Positions 53,874 through 64,000 of a DNA stretch of 64,000 nucleotides are shown here, one piece after another. Position numbers and translations under genes: made by a program. This DNA comes from Bradysia coprophila (taxonomy: Eukaryota > Arthropoda > Insecta > Diptera > Sciaridae). Positions within the stretch are counted from its first letter, which is position 1; each line of letters starts with the position of its first letter. The notes beneath the pieces were generated by a model, which worked only from the letters and a program-made list of their open reading frames with translations, was not told where the DNA came from and did no database searches. The DNA lies in assembly GCF_014529535.1 (NCBI RefSeq), contig NW_023503501.1:1308150-1372149 (forward strand), given 5' to 3'.

Positions 53874-56800
53874 GCTGACTCTGTGCGCATAACAACGACT
53901 TTGTTTTTTGTGGAAATTGTTTACTGTTTCTGAAAATGGAACCGATTTCGAGTTAGCAAATTTCGGAATGGAAAACAGGCAGAAGGGGCATTTTTGGAGA
54001 AATGTCAAAATGACAAGAAATTTAAGCTACGTCACTGCTAAAGTAGATATTTCCATGAGTATTACTAACAAGCCATGTATCAATTGCTGGAATTTGCCGA
54101 AAATAGTTCACAACTTTGCAGGGGGCAAAGACTGTTGAACTAGTTGAAAATGAAGTTGCAAAAAATATTTTCCTTTCACAAATTTTGTAACTATTTCAGT
54201 TGAATTACGAAACAACTACAACAGAAGTATAGAGCGCTTGTGTCGGTAATTATCCCTGCTACACACACATCAAACGTTTAAAACTGTTATGCGGTGAAAA
54301 CCGTACTTTTCGTGCACTTCTTTCGACGTCCTCAGAAAAGTGGAGTTTTCGTGTAATTATTGACATCGAAAGCTGGAATAATTATTTGTTCGCCGAGGGG
54401 AAAAAAAGTTGGAAATTTAACTTTGAGGGTGCTGTTTTGCACAAGTTTCGCGAGAAAATGAAGTTTCCTTTTTTTCCCGAGGCCAACACAATACTACCGA
54501 AGTTTCAGCTAAGATGAGAAAATGACCATTTTCTCGCCTATGTTGTGAAATAGCTTTTTACATGACTAGAGATAAAATGTTGAAAAGTTGAGTTTTCGTG
54601 TGAATTTTGTTGATCCGAGGCGTAGCCGAGGTCAATAAACACAAGAAAGCAAGACTTTTCATGTTTATGACGAGTTATGTAATGGATTTTACATGCTGAG
54701 AGCGTCAAAAGTAGTGCTTGAAACATGAAAAGTACGGTTTGAAGCGCATTTAGCATGTAACAGTTATGTGTTTACCGAGAGGACGCGATTTCGCTAGAGT
54801 TGGAATTTCCTATTTTCGCCCAGAGGTGAACACAACGTTTTTTATGTGTGCAGGTTGTGTTTTGCCGTTTTTCTCCACGAAACGACGACATATCGATTCA
54901 CTGTATCATTTTCGAAAACATAAGCAAAGTTCGAATGAGAAAAGTTCTATTTCCTCAATTGAAATGTCATTCGACCAATCGTCAAAAAAACGCAATTTTC
55001 TCACGGCTTATTGAGGGAAACGGCAAAACACAACGCGCGAATTAAAAGCTAGTTACTCAATTTGTACACGAGAAACTGTCGAAAACCGTCAAATAATACT
55101 CCAATGTACTCACCCACTTGACTGATTACAAACAATTTCGAACTTAAGTCTACAGTTTGGATCAGTAAAAATCAGTTGTTAAGTAGAAGAAACGATTGAA
55201 AATATTGATAAGATCTTTGTTTATCTAGCTTCGAAATATCGCAACTTTGTCGCTCATTTACGACACACTTTAAACAAAATGTTGTTGAAAAATAGTTTTG
55301 TGTGTTTCGTTTGGTGCATTTAAAAATGCTTCTTGCTTAAAACCTGTCCAACGATCAGAATTGAGTCGACAATATTGAAAGCACATATGAGTCTAATAGC
55401 TCCAATAGCCCACAGTGTACACGCATCAACAATAAACCATAAAAATCACAAAAATCTGATCTGAAGAATTCTGTATACATAAATGACTTAACTCAGTGAA
55501 AACTGCATCCAAATGCAATGGAATTCCATATTTTGCAACTAGATCTATAAATACATGACTATCAGAATTTCATTTTTGTATTACTCAATAACTCTGCTTA
55601 TTAATCTATTGTTGTGCATGTAGACCTACGTACATGCTTTAGATAGCTGTAAATTATTCAAACTATTTTTTATCTCGATTTGCAGAAAATGTGCAATTTG
55701 AAATCGCTCCCTTTTCAAAATAACAATACGAACGTGTAGAACATGTGTTCATCTTTTCATCGATAAGTTTTTAGCGTATTATATATGCAACTTACATAAC
55801 GAAGAACCATACGAAATGGTTAATATACCGTTTTTACATATCGCAACAAGGTATATACAAGAACTGAAAGTATTATATTGAAAACAAAAGAATATTTCCG
55901 TCACTATGTGTACACACATGACAACCGGCTCAGCTAATTTTTACGTTGAACGTGGACATTGTAATCACATTCTTAAACTAAAAGTGACAGACAAACTAGT
56001 GAAGGAACTGACAAAAAGATGCACATTAATTTATACACACAAAGCTTCACTTTATCTCGCAAAAAAAATCGAAATTTTTTACGTCAAAACATCAAATTCC
56101 AATATAATGAATCGTAAATAAAATCGTAATTTAGCTCAACTCAAAGCAAACACACTTGAAACAATGACACTAATTTATGTGCTCTGTTTGTCTGATAACA
56201 GAGAATTCTGACCTTATTTCTTGTCTATTTTTTCGCCGGTCGCATATTGGTGTACGGTACGTATTAAAAACACAGCTACGAAAACTTTCTAGTGTTGTTA
56301 AAAAAAATAACCCAAAATAACTTTGTGGTGCACTCAGGCCAAACGAAAACAAATGGAGTGAATGTTGTATAATGTATATATACAGAAACGTCTTCACTCT
56401 TTAGTGATTTGCTGTCTACTGAAAGTATATTTTTCGACGAAATTGAGAACATTATAAGCACAATCACACTCAAAAGCAATATTGTACGTTTACTAACACC
56501 ATCTATACTTAGAAATATCTACTTGATTTCCATGTGAGATAGGAAAAGTTCTAAATTCTGAACACTGTTAAATATTCTGTAACATGGTTCACAAAAATTT
56601 GAATAACTATTTCCATTCCGTTTATGCGTGAATGATTCGAATTGGTTGAAATTTGTGACGATACCAAACCGTTTCAGATAAAAAAATAGTCTCACAAACC
56701 AATTTTACAGGTGATGGTTACAAGCCATTTTCCGTCGGTCCAAATGGAACGAATTGACAGTCTTTTTTGATAATAAACAAATTGTCCACACATCACTTTA

Positions 56801-57216
56801 TCTAAGCAACGCACTTCAATAACATCAATAACAGGCACGAGAACAGAATTGAAATAAGAGGCTTCCACGAAGGAACGAGAACAGAATTTAGAATTTAAAT
56901 AAGAGGCCCCTTATAAGAGGTTCACGACGCAGTATATAGTACAATCTTCTCCTATAAATTCAGTTTTTTATGTTGGTATGTTGGCACGTTCCATACAAAA
57001 TAAGAAGGCCAAATGACCGTTAAAAAAATTTGTTCGAATGCGTTGATCTAAGGCTTTTAGTTTATAGAGTTTAGCCTCTATGCTCCGTTGTGTTGTTTGT
57101 ATATTAATGTCCGCAGCCCTTTAGTTCAGTTTATTTCAGCCAATAGAACTTATCGGCGATGTCCGTTTTGACACTTTAAGAAACCACGCATCTTATCTTT
57201 TTTTAAAGTACTCTTT
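53874..57216. other. Region upstream of the ABCC gene
   Basis: It presumably includes the ABCC promoter just beyond 53873; no clear TATA or initiator can be picked out. Sequence at 54360-54660 shares short blocks with 59080-59330 and 43560-43620, for example GTTGATCCGAGG..AGCCGAGGTCAATAAACAC, so fragments of another dispersed repeat are present. No gene is supported; open frames at 54538-55045 and 55906-56121 have no motif. Confidence 0.4.
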
Positions 57217-57407
57217 CAGAGTAAAATAAACCAGGCAGGAGCGGTTCATTTTCGAAACGTCAAATATGGGACCTAATACACGGGATGAAAATGAACTCAA
57301 ATGAACTCTGACATAAATTGAAAAATTTTATTCGCAAAAAATATAGGGCTACTAGATTATTCAGGTCCCTAGTCAAACCAGCGCTTCTGCCAGGTTAACT
57401 TTACTCT
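57217..57407. mobile_element. 191-bp TIR MITE, copy 1
   Basis: Ends CAGAGTAAAATAAACCAGGC and TTAACTTTACTCTG are inverted repeats with a few mismatches. It matches 62624-62814 in reverse complement over its whole length; both are 191 bp. No target duplication is evident. Confidence 0.75.
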
Positions 57408-57505
57408 GTCGTGGCAGTATTGGAATTTGTTTACATTTTTCAAGTAGAAACTTAGCTGAAAAGCTCATCAATGCTTGTCTCTAATAACCTTCACTTTACA
57501 AGTAG

Positions 57506-57814
57506 TTGCAATACTACACACTTATTCTCCAGCGTCGTGTTGAACATCGCTTATTTCTGTTACGACCGCTTATTATGGAAACCAACCTCTGCTACAAAGC
57601 TTTTCATATTTATTTAACTTTACAAATGCATGTTCAGTATGAAAGTGATAAAGCTTCTCTTGCTGACGCAGTAGTAACTTATGGTGAAAATTTATGGTTG
57701 AAAAGTTTTTGGGTAAATTTTCTTGGTTTGGCTTCTTTGATGGATTTGACCGATAATATTATTGGTATAACATTGTGCATGAACTTTTTAATTTTAAGAT
57801 TGCATTGCATATGA
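57506..57814 (+). CDS. Orphan open frame of 102 codons (doubtful)
   Basis: The longest plus-strand frame in the last 10 kb apart from repeats. The product has a hydrophobic C-terminal half (ASLMDLTDNIIGITLCMNFL) but no family signature. No splice partners or start context stand out. It may be chance or a fragment of an unrecognised gene. Confidence 0.12.
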   Translation: MQYYTLILQRRVEHRLFLLRPLIMETNLCYKAFHIYLTLQMHVQYESDKASLADAVVTYGENLWLKSFWVNFLGLASLMDLTDNIIGITLCMNFLILRLHCI

Positions 57815-57976
57815 TTTAAGCATGATGTTGTCAGCACCTCGATAGGAAGGTGATTTTTTTAGGCACACGCCCTAATTGTCTAAAACCGTACGACTATCGT
57901 GACAATCGGAAGTACCAACGCACTGTCACCGAAGCTGACTTTGACGTCAGCTTCGGTGCTTGACAATATCTATTTC

Positions 57977-58244
57977 TAAATAGCCTCAATACGAACAACA
58001 CACACTCTACGGATAATAGCGGCAGAGTCAAAATGACCCAAAATTATATCGGCTAAATTTGAAGTTTTTTGCCAAAATGATGTATGGAAGACTTGTTCAT
58101 TATCAAAAATAGGGCGCACCTTCCATACATCACTTTTCGATTGAACCACGGGAACCACCTGGAACCACTTGCAAAAATCAAGCAAAATTTCGACTCTGCC
58201 GCTATTATCCGTAGAGTGTGTGTTGTTTGTATTGGGGCTATTTA
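57977..58244. mobile_element. 268-bp hAT-like MITE with about 53-bp TIRs
   Basis: Ends TAAATAGCC and GGCTATTTA continue as inverted repeats of about 53 bp with two mismatches (including CACACACTCTACGGATAATA). TCTATTTC stands on both sides (57969-57976, 58245-58252), a perfect 8-bp target duplication. Non-coding; open frames here are within the repeat arms. Confidence 0.85.
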
Positions 58245-58515
58245 TCTATTTCCAACTCGTCAAAATAGCGATGTCTAAGCAAGGCTGAAATTTATTATTA
58301 AATTATAATTTCGTATTTACGTACTTATACATTATACCAGCATTGTATTCTGATTCTGAACTGACGAAAGAAAAGTTACATTAATACAATTTGAGACAAT
58401 TTACATCAAGCTTTTATTGATTTGTGTGCATTTATCTTTTATACAAGTTTAATGTTTGTTTGTCTATATGAAAAATTTGTATTATAAATTTTCCCGAATT
58501 TTTTCGTACAATTAT

Positions 58516-58802
58516 TAAACATAAAGCTTGTGCAGAATCAGCAGCAGCTAAACTTCACCAGCTGATCAACAAACACACTGTACTTGTGTAATATACAATC
58601 AAACCACATTCTAAACAACGACTTAACTACAGTCATACGTGTTATGTGCGCACATAGATGACCTTAACGTATGTTTGCACTCCATGTAGCTTGCCTTTTA
58701 CTTGTTTTCGATACAAAGGTATTCTATTGTCTTTGTCGACCAGCTGGAGATGTTCAGCTGTTGCTGATTCTGCACAAGCTTTACTTTTAATAATTGTATT
58801 TT
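58516..58802. mobile_element. Foldback element with about 60-bp arms
   Basis: AAGCTTGTGCAGAATCAGCA near 58527 is matched by TGCTGATTCTGCACAAGCTT near 58762, with CCAGCTG in both arms and AT-rich outer parts. Confidence 0.75.
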
Positions 58803-59687
58803 CTCAGAATACAAATTCAAAAAAAGCCCTGGGCTTGAGACTTGACATGCCAACTAATACGAAAAGTTAAGACAAACGTGCGATTTTTTTACTTTATTGC
58901 GTTATTTGACACGTGAAATTTCTTGGTCCGTTTGGATGCATTTGAAAATGTTGCAATCGTACAGGTAGAGAAAAGTGAAATTCGACAAGGTTTTTTAATT
59001 GGTAGCTGTTGTGGTTTGTAAATTGATTCCACAAAAATTTCGTGAAACAAAAGAAAATTTAAGGAAAACATGTCGAACTTCATGTGTAGAATAATTATTT
59101 GTTCAACGAGGGAAGAAGAGTTGAAAATTGAATTTCTAGGGTTTGTTTCTGGCTACCAGTGCGTAGCGAGAACATACAATATCCAATTTTTTCCGGAGTT
59201 AAACACAACATTTTTTTTAAAAAAAAGGAGGAGAGATGCCCTTGATATGAAAATATTTTTGAACGAAAGGTTACTTTTGAAGAGTGAAAATAATTTTAAT
59301 TGAGGAATCCCGAACGAAGCCGGGGGTACTTCGCTAGTGTTTGATAAAAGGTTGATTTGTACTTTATAGCGGCCAGTTACGTATTGGGACAAGACAAATA
59401 ATGTTAACTCAAAATAAGTTTTTGCTTTTTCGTGGATATCGTTTGTTCAGTACATTCGTTCCACATGGACGTCATAACGTAAGAATAGTTACACTTCTAC
59501 AATTAAGCACTTACGACGGAAACGACTATATTTACGTTTCTCTTGTTAAATGCATAGAAACCGATGTAGGACGAATAAAACTGTAGAACGTTTAGTGTAT
59601 GCACATTGCATATACAGTTTATTCGAGTTAATTTCGTAATTTCGTACAACTACCGAAATATGTTTGTCTTGTCGTAGTAACTCTGTC
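58803..59687. other. Non-coding gap
   Basis: AT-rich; contains a block at 59080-59330 resembling 54360-54660 and no supported gene. The open frames 59070-59303 and 59401-59586 show no motif. Confidence 0.4.
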
Positions 59688-59948
59688 GTAACCTTAGAGT
59701 AATTATACCTAGAGAGGAAATTGGTACGACGAAATATGGTCCCAACATCAGTTTGTATAAGATACAAATTTCGTATAATTTTACACCAATACATGTATGC
59801 GTTTGCTTTGTATAGTTCAATATGCCCTCTTAATTAAGAGGGCAAACACATATACCAATAAACATTTCGTATTTGATGTTGGGACCACATATTTTACGTA
59901 ATTTTGTTCGAAATTTCCTCTCTAGGTATAATTACTCTTTGGTCGTAA
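59688..59948. mobile_element. Foldback element with about 70-bp arms
   Basis: GAGTAATTATACCTAGAGAG with GGTCCCAACATCA on the left arm and the complements (TGATGTTGGGACC, CTCTCTAGGTATAATTACTC) on the right. Several substitutions separate the arms. A further inverted pair (TAAGAGGGC/GCCCTCTT) lies near its centre at 59824-59842. Confidence 0.75.
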
Positions 59949-61388
59949 CAATGTCGTTGTGTGTGATATATTTTGGTTTAAAAAAAATTGAAATACACAA
60001 AATTCGTCATCAAAATCAATATTTTTTTCTTACTTGCAAACAACAATTATTAAATATATAGAGGTGACCCAAACGCTTCACGTCGAGTTACAAACATTTA
60101 CAGCCCACTGCAGCAATTCATCTGTGACTTTGACAAAATTTTTGATTATTATATGGTCATCGCACTCTAATTTATATCGGAAATGATCTTACGATAAATT
60201 AATTGAGGGGGCTCTCGCTCGATTAACTCAGTTAAATCGGCGTCAAAGATCTTGTAAGATTGTTGAAGAATTGTTTAGGAATTGTCGTAGATAGATTGTC
60301 GCCTGAAAAAATTGATTGGTGACGATAATCACAACAAGGAATTAAGTGTCCCACCATAATGAGCAATCAGTTACCCCTCGTAATATTTTCAACATTTTGG
60401 AAATCAATTAATGCGGAATATAAGGAAGTATGATAATGTAAACAACATCAGACAAGTTTATGTCTTCAGATTTGAATATTTTGTGTCGCATTGCTTTCTA
60501 CCAATTTGTAGATTTAATGGAAATGATCAAATTGATAAGTTCAAAAGACCGTGCCAAAATGGTCCAACATAGCCCATCTCGAGAAACTACGACAAATGTT
60601 TCTAATTTTAATTATTTAATCACAAGAAAAGTCCACAAAGGTGCTTGTGGGTGAAACAGTACCAACTTCATTCATCTATGTCCACATAAAATAGTTCTTT
60701 GCATTATGCTTCCCTCATCCACATTGTATATAACGCCGCATATATAAATAGTTGTACTTGGCCACCAAACTCGAGTTCGAATCCAGGCCAAGGTCACATT
60801 GATTAATCAATATTGTAACAAATAACAATAAAGTGCATAATATACGTCGAATGCATCCCATACTCACACACGCATTCAATTGCAGTTTTATGGTGTGGCG
60901 TATATATGTTTCAAAAAAAAATGTTCAGTGCGAATATCAACGATTAGAAAATAAATTTAATTTTACTTGAACGTCATATTTTAATTCTAAAATTCAATGT
61001 CTCTATCAATGTAATTCCAAATGCAATTCATATTAATATCTTGTTGGATATATATACAATGTTTACAATATATTCAGCTATAGTAAACCGCATTACGTCT
61101 ATACACAATGTGCATCTATACATTCGCTAACAAAATCTATATAAAACGAAAGAAAAATGTTTACTACATTTTCATGTGATATATCTAATATATATCTAAT
61201 AAATAAATAAAGCCAAGTGCAATTGCATATTACTTGAAAATTTTTCAAGGGTACATGCATACACTGTTCGTCAGAAATATTCGAAATGTTACGGTTTTGT
61301 TGTTCAACGATCGATATTTGAAACACTTTTAAAAATAGAATTCGGGAAAATCCATCAAACAGCAGATTAGGAAATCGTTCCATTGTAT
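59949..61388. other. Non-coding gap
   Basis: At 60727-60744 TATATAACGCCGCATATA matches a segment of the Penelope terminal repeat and may be a relic. A sequence like a tRNA B box (GTTCGAATCC) follows at about 60776. No gene is supported. Confidence 0.4.
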
Positions 61389-61961
61389 AGGGTAAAAAGG
61401 TTAGTTGCGAGCCCCATTCTGTCTTCGGGATCATTAATTAAATTACGCACTTTTTCAGTGCTGTCATCGAAACTAAATCTTAAATCTCTCGATAGATAAG
61501 CTTTCTGCAAAGTTAAATTTATGTTGTACCCCCCATTTAGGGGCATAATCTTAACTTCGCAGAACGTGAGTTTTTTCGGATTTAATTTTGATGACAGCAC
61601 TGAAGAAGTGTGACGTAGCTCGCGTCGTAAGTGTGCCTAAAAATTGAATTTCAAGTGAACAAACGAGTTTTTGACCCAGGTGGTGAAAAGTGATGACACT
61701 GGGAACGAAACGTGAAAGAAGTGACAGGAAAAGTTGTTGTTTTGATGAAAGAATGTAACGTTTTTGGTCCACCTGAAAGTAAAACAAATTTCAATCCTTC
61801 CTTGTATGAGGAAGCTGCGTTAGAAAGAATTTTCCGATTTCCACTTTGAATTTCGACCGCAATTACAGGCCGTGAATTTATGAATGATCCCAGTCTTTTG
61901 TTGATATTAAAGACAAAGGGCTCGCATTTACACCTGGCTTCGCAACTAACCTTTTTACCCT
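61389..61961. mobile_element. 573-bp TIR element
   Basis: Ends AGGGTAAAAAGGTTAGTTGC (61389) and the complement finishing ACCCT at 61961 form inverted repeats of about 22 bp. Secondary inverted pieces (GAGCCC/GGGCTC and GGATCATT/AATGATCC) lie inside. A CAGTGCTGTCATC / GATGACAGCACTG pair adds an inner hairpin. No coding capacity and no clear target duplication. Confidence 0.65.
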
Positions 61962-62623
61962 GTAACCTAGTGCAGTCAGGAAAGAAATGTTTGATGCTTT
62001 TCTATTTTTAGTTCACATTGCATCATTCTGAACAAAAAAAAAAGTTCCACGACATGCCTCGAAAATATACAGTTATTTTTAGAGAGGGAATTAAAAATCC
62101 ATATTCTTGTTTTCTGTTATCAAAACGTTTTATAAAGAACTAGTTAAGGTTTTTAGTAATGTCGCAGAACTTCTTTTTTTTACTCATTCTACGAATCTAT
62201 CTGGATAATTCAGGAAAAAGGGAAAAAGGTATATAGAACAGGCAGGCAGTAATTTATTCACTGTAATGCCTCATACAACGTTGCATTTTCGACGCAAGAT
62301 GCAAAAGTCATGACGAAAAGAATCAATTTTCTGACCAAATAACATTGACGAGATTGTCACCCTTTTCTAAGCAAGCTAAAGGGAGACTACAAAATAGAAG
62401 AATGAGAAATTAGAAATTCACGCCGTTAGTGCGTTATAAAATTCAAAGTGGAAGAATAGTCGTTTTATTGGCGCCTCAAAATTTGAAATTTAAGTGAATG
62501 AGTGAGTGGAAGCGGAAAGGAAATTCAACGCCTCCTTTATGAGAATGGGACGATTTAACGCTGCGGTAAGTCAAACAACGGTAAGTCGACAATCAGCGCA
62601 CTTACGACATGAATCGATCACGA
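61962..62623. other. Non-coding gap
   Basis: AT-rich unique sequence. Nothing is recognised. Confidence 0.4.
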
Positions 62624-62814
62624 CAGAGTAAAATAAACCAGACAGTAGCGCTTCATTCGACTAGGGACCTGAATGATCTGGTAGCCTCATATTTTGCGAA
62701 TAAAATTAATTCAGCTTATGTCAGTGTTCATTTGAGTGCATTTTTGTACAGTGAATTAAGTCCCTTATTTGACGTTTCAGAAATGAACTCTACTGCCTGG
62801 TTTATTTTACTCTG
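62624..62814. mobile_element. 191-bp TIR MITE, copy 2 (inverted relative to copy 1)
   Basis: Begins CAGAGTAAAATAAACCAG and ends GGTTTATTTTACTCTG. Reverse complement of the element at 57217-57407 with scattered substitutions and no net length change. The open frame at 62609-62815 is simply the element read through. Confidence 0.78.
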
Positions 62815-64000
62815 ATGGATATGTAAGTTGTGCTGAGCTTTTGCGTCCATTGCTGCGAATTTTCGGAAGAACATTTTTTTATAGAATAGATGCAAAAATA
62901 CTTTCAATTCGTTTAAGTTGTCTGGTTGCGTAGGACGTTTTATAATTCTGACATGTACGTACACACCAAGAAGAAAACTGATTGCATTTTCATACAAACT
63001 TACTTGTCAGAATTTTCTTAAGAAAAATTCTGCTTTAAGTTTCAATGAATCATTATGCTACCATAGTTCAAGAGCAGTGTAAGGTACATTTAACGACAAT
63101 TTGATTTTTTTTAATCCATCAAAAGATGCGTATGTAACATAAGATCCAACATCAAGAGTATTTTATGTACTCGTTCAAATATTACGGTTGTAACAAGTGT
63201 GATTCAAGTGTTACAAAATAATGACAAACTTTACACGCAAGCGTTTTATGCTAATTTTACATACTTACGAAATGTATCGAATTTGCTACAATCAAGTCAG
63301 TAATGACATATTTACAGCCCTCAAGCATGCAAAAACCGTAAAAGCAAATGACCAGGAGAAAGTTAGACTTTACCTACCTACCTACCAAATCTTACATATA
63401 TTTTGATCACCTACTTTATCTTTACGTCAGTGCCTATTTCTCATTACATTTTTATCCACCGACGTTATGTTTTGGATAAATGTCAATGAACTCTCCCAAT
63501 AAAAATCGAAACGACCAAGTTATCTTTTTATATATTTAAATTCTTCGACCGAAGAGAGAGAAAAAAAAAATATTTTAATTTTAGGCAAGACTTACTCGAT
63601 AGCATTAGCTATGTCTAAATAAATGAAAATGGAATGTTTAATATTCCTATGACTTGTTTTCGACCTCAAAATTACATCTCGTGTGACGAAATAAATTTCA
63701 ATTAACTTTTGACATTCCCAAATAACTTCTGTAAAATAAAAATTTTCGATCTTTTGTATTTAACAGACGTGAAAAATGTACGTCGCATTAGATGGCACAA
63801 TAATATAGGTATACCCATAGAGCGAGTTGTTCGGTTTTTTATTTTTATTTTATTTTTTACAGTGTGACTTACAGTGCAGCCGCCACTTAGTGCACTATCT
63901 AAACGTTAACGTTTATTTCCTCGCAGCAGTATATAATTTGCAACGATGAAATGAAAATGTGGTTTTCGGTCACAGTAGAAAAACGGTTATAAAATAAGAG
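62815..64000. other. Terminal non-coding region
   Basis: AT-rich; contains a short (CTAC)n tract at 63373-63385 and no supported gene or element. Confidence 0.4.

Noticed and set aside
60765-60795. Possible tRNA T-arm (GAGTTCGAATCC)
   Set aside because: No acceptor stem or D-arm at the right distance; probably chance or a very old SINE trace.

Overview
The window is nuclear DNA from an insect, AT-rich and crowded with transposons. The evidence is a tandem cluster of insect-type seven-transmembrane odorant receptor (OR, 7tm_6) genes with short GT-AG introns, a 17-exon ABCC (MRP4-like) transporter gene, and insect-style retroelements (Penelope-like, RTE, a jockey-superfamily LINE and a gypsy gag). 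A dipteran is the best guess; the species cannot be read from the sequence.

Positions 1-41,630 hold the OR cluster, all on the minus strand. Three copies look intact (113-1472, 9821-11185, 23903-25267; 389 aa and four exons each). Two are broken (32938-33747 and 40281-41628). Copies 2 and 3 lie in a tandem duplication with a period of about 4.9 kb (units A 8540-13294, B 22258-27142, partial C 27143-28387). An 8,963-bp compound Penelope-like element interrupts the A/B junction. The intact B/C junction preserves the empty site, so the 15-bp target duplication can be read exactly. Unit C breaks into an RTE fragment flanked by inverted repeats. Next comes a satellite of about 54 units of 41 bp, each a hairpin, with a 246-bp higher-order period and two transposon-like insertions. 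The satellite runs directly into OR copy 4. A 5'-truncated LINE (about 35515-39185) sits inside another dispersed repeat before OR copy 5.

Positions 41,640-44,500 are non-coding and include an array of exact 109-bp monomers. Positions 44502-53873 (minus) are an ABCC gene that reconstructs to 1414 aa with every splice phase matching. Its introns are loaded with inverted-repeat elements, including a hairpin with 62-bp arms and a 100-bp hAT-like element with a perfect 8-bp target duplication.

Positions 53,874-64,000 show no gene I can support. They contain several terminal-inverted-repeat or foldback elements, including two 191-bp copies of one family in opposite orientation.

Functionally, the ORs are presumed chemosensory channel subunits and the ABCC protein an ATP-driven exporter of organic anions or conjugates. 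Nothing in the sequence links the two loci. The main interest lies in the mobile DNA: the Penelope element with hammerhead-ribozyme-like cores, the hairpin satellite, and the OR copies that appear to exchange sequence.
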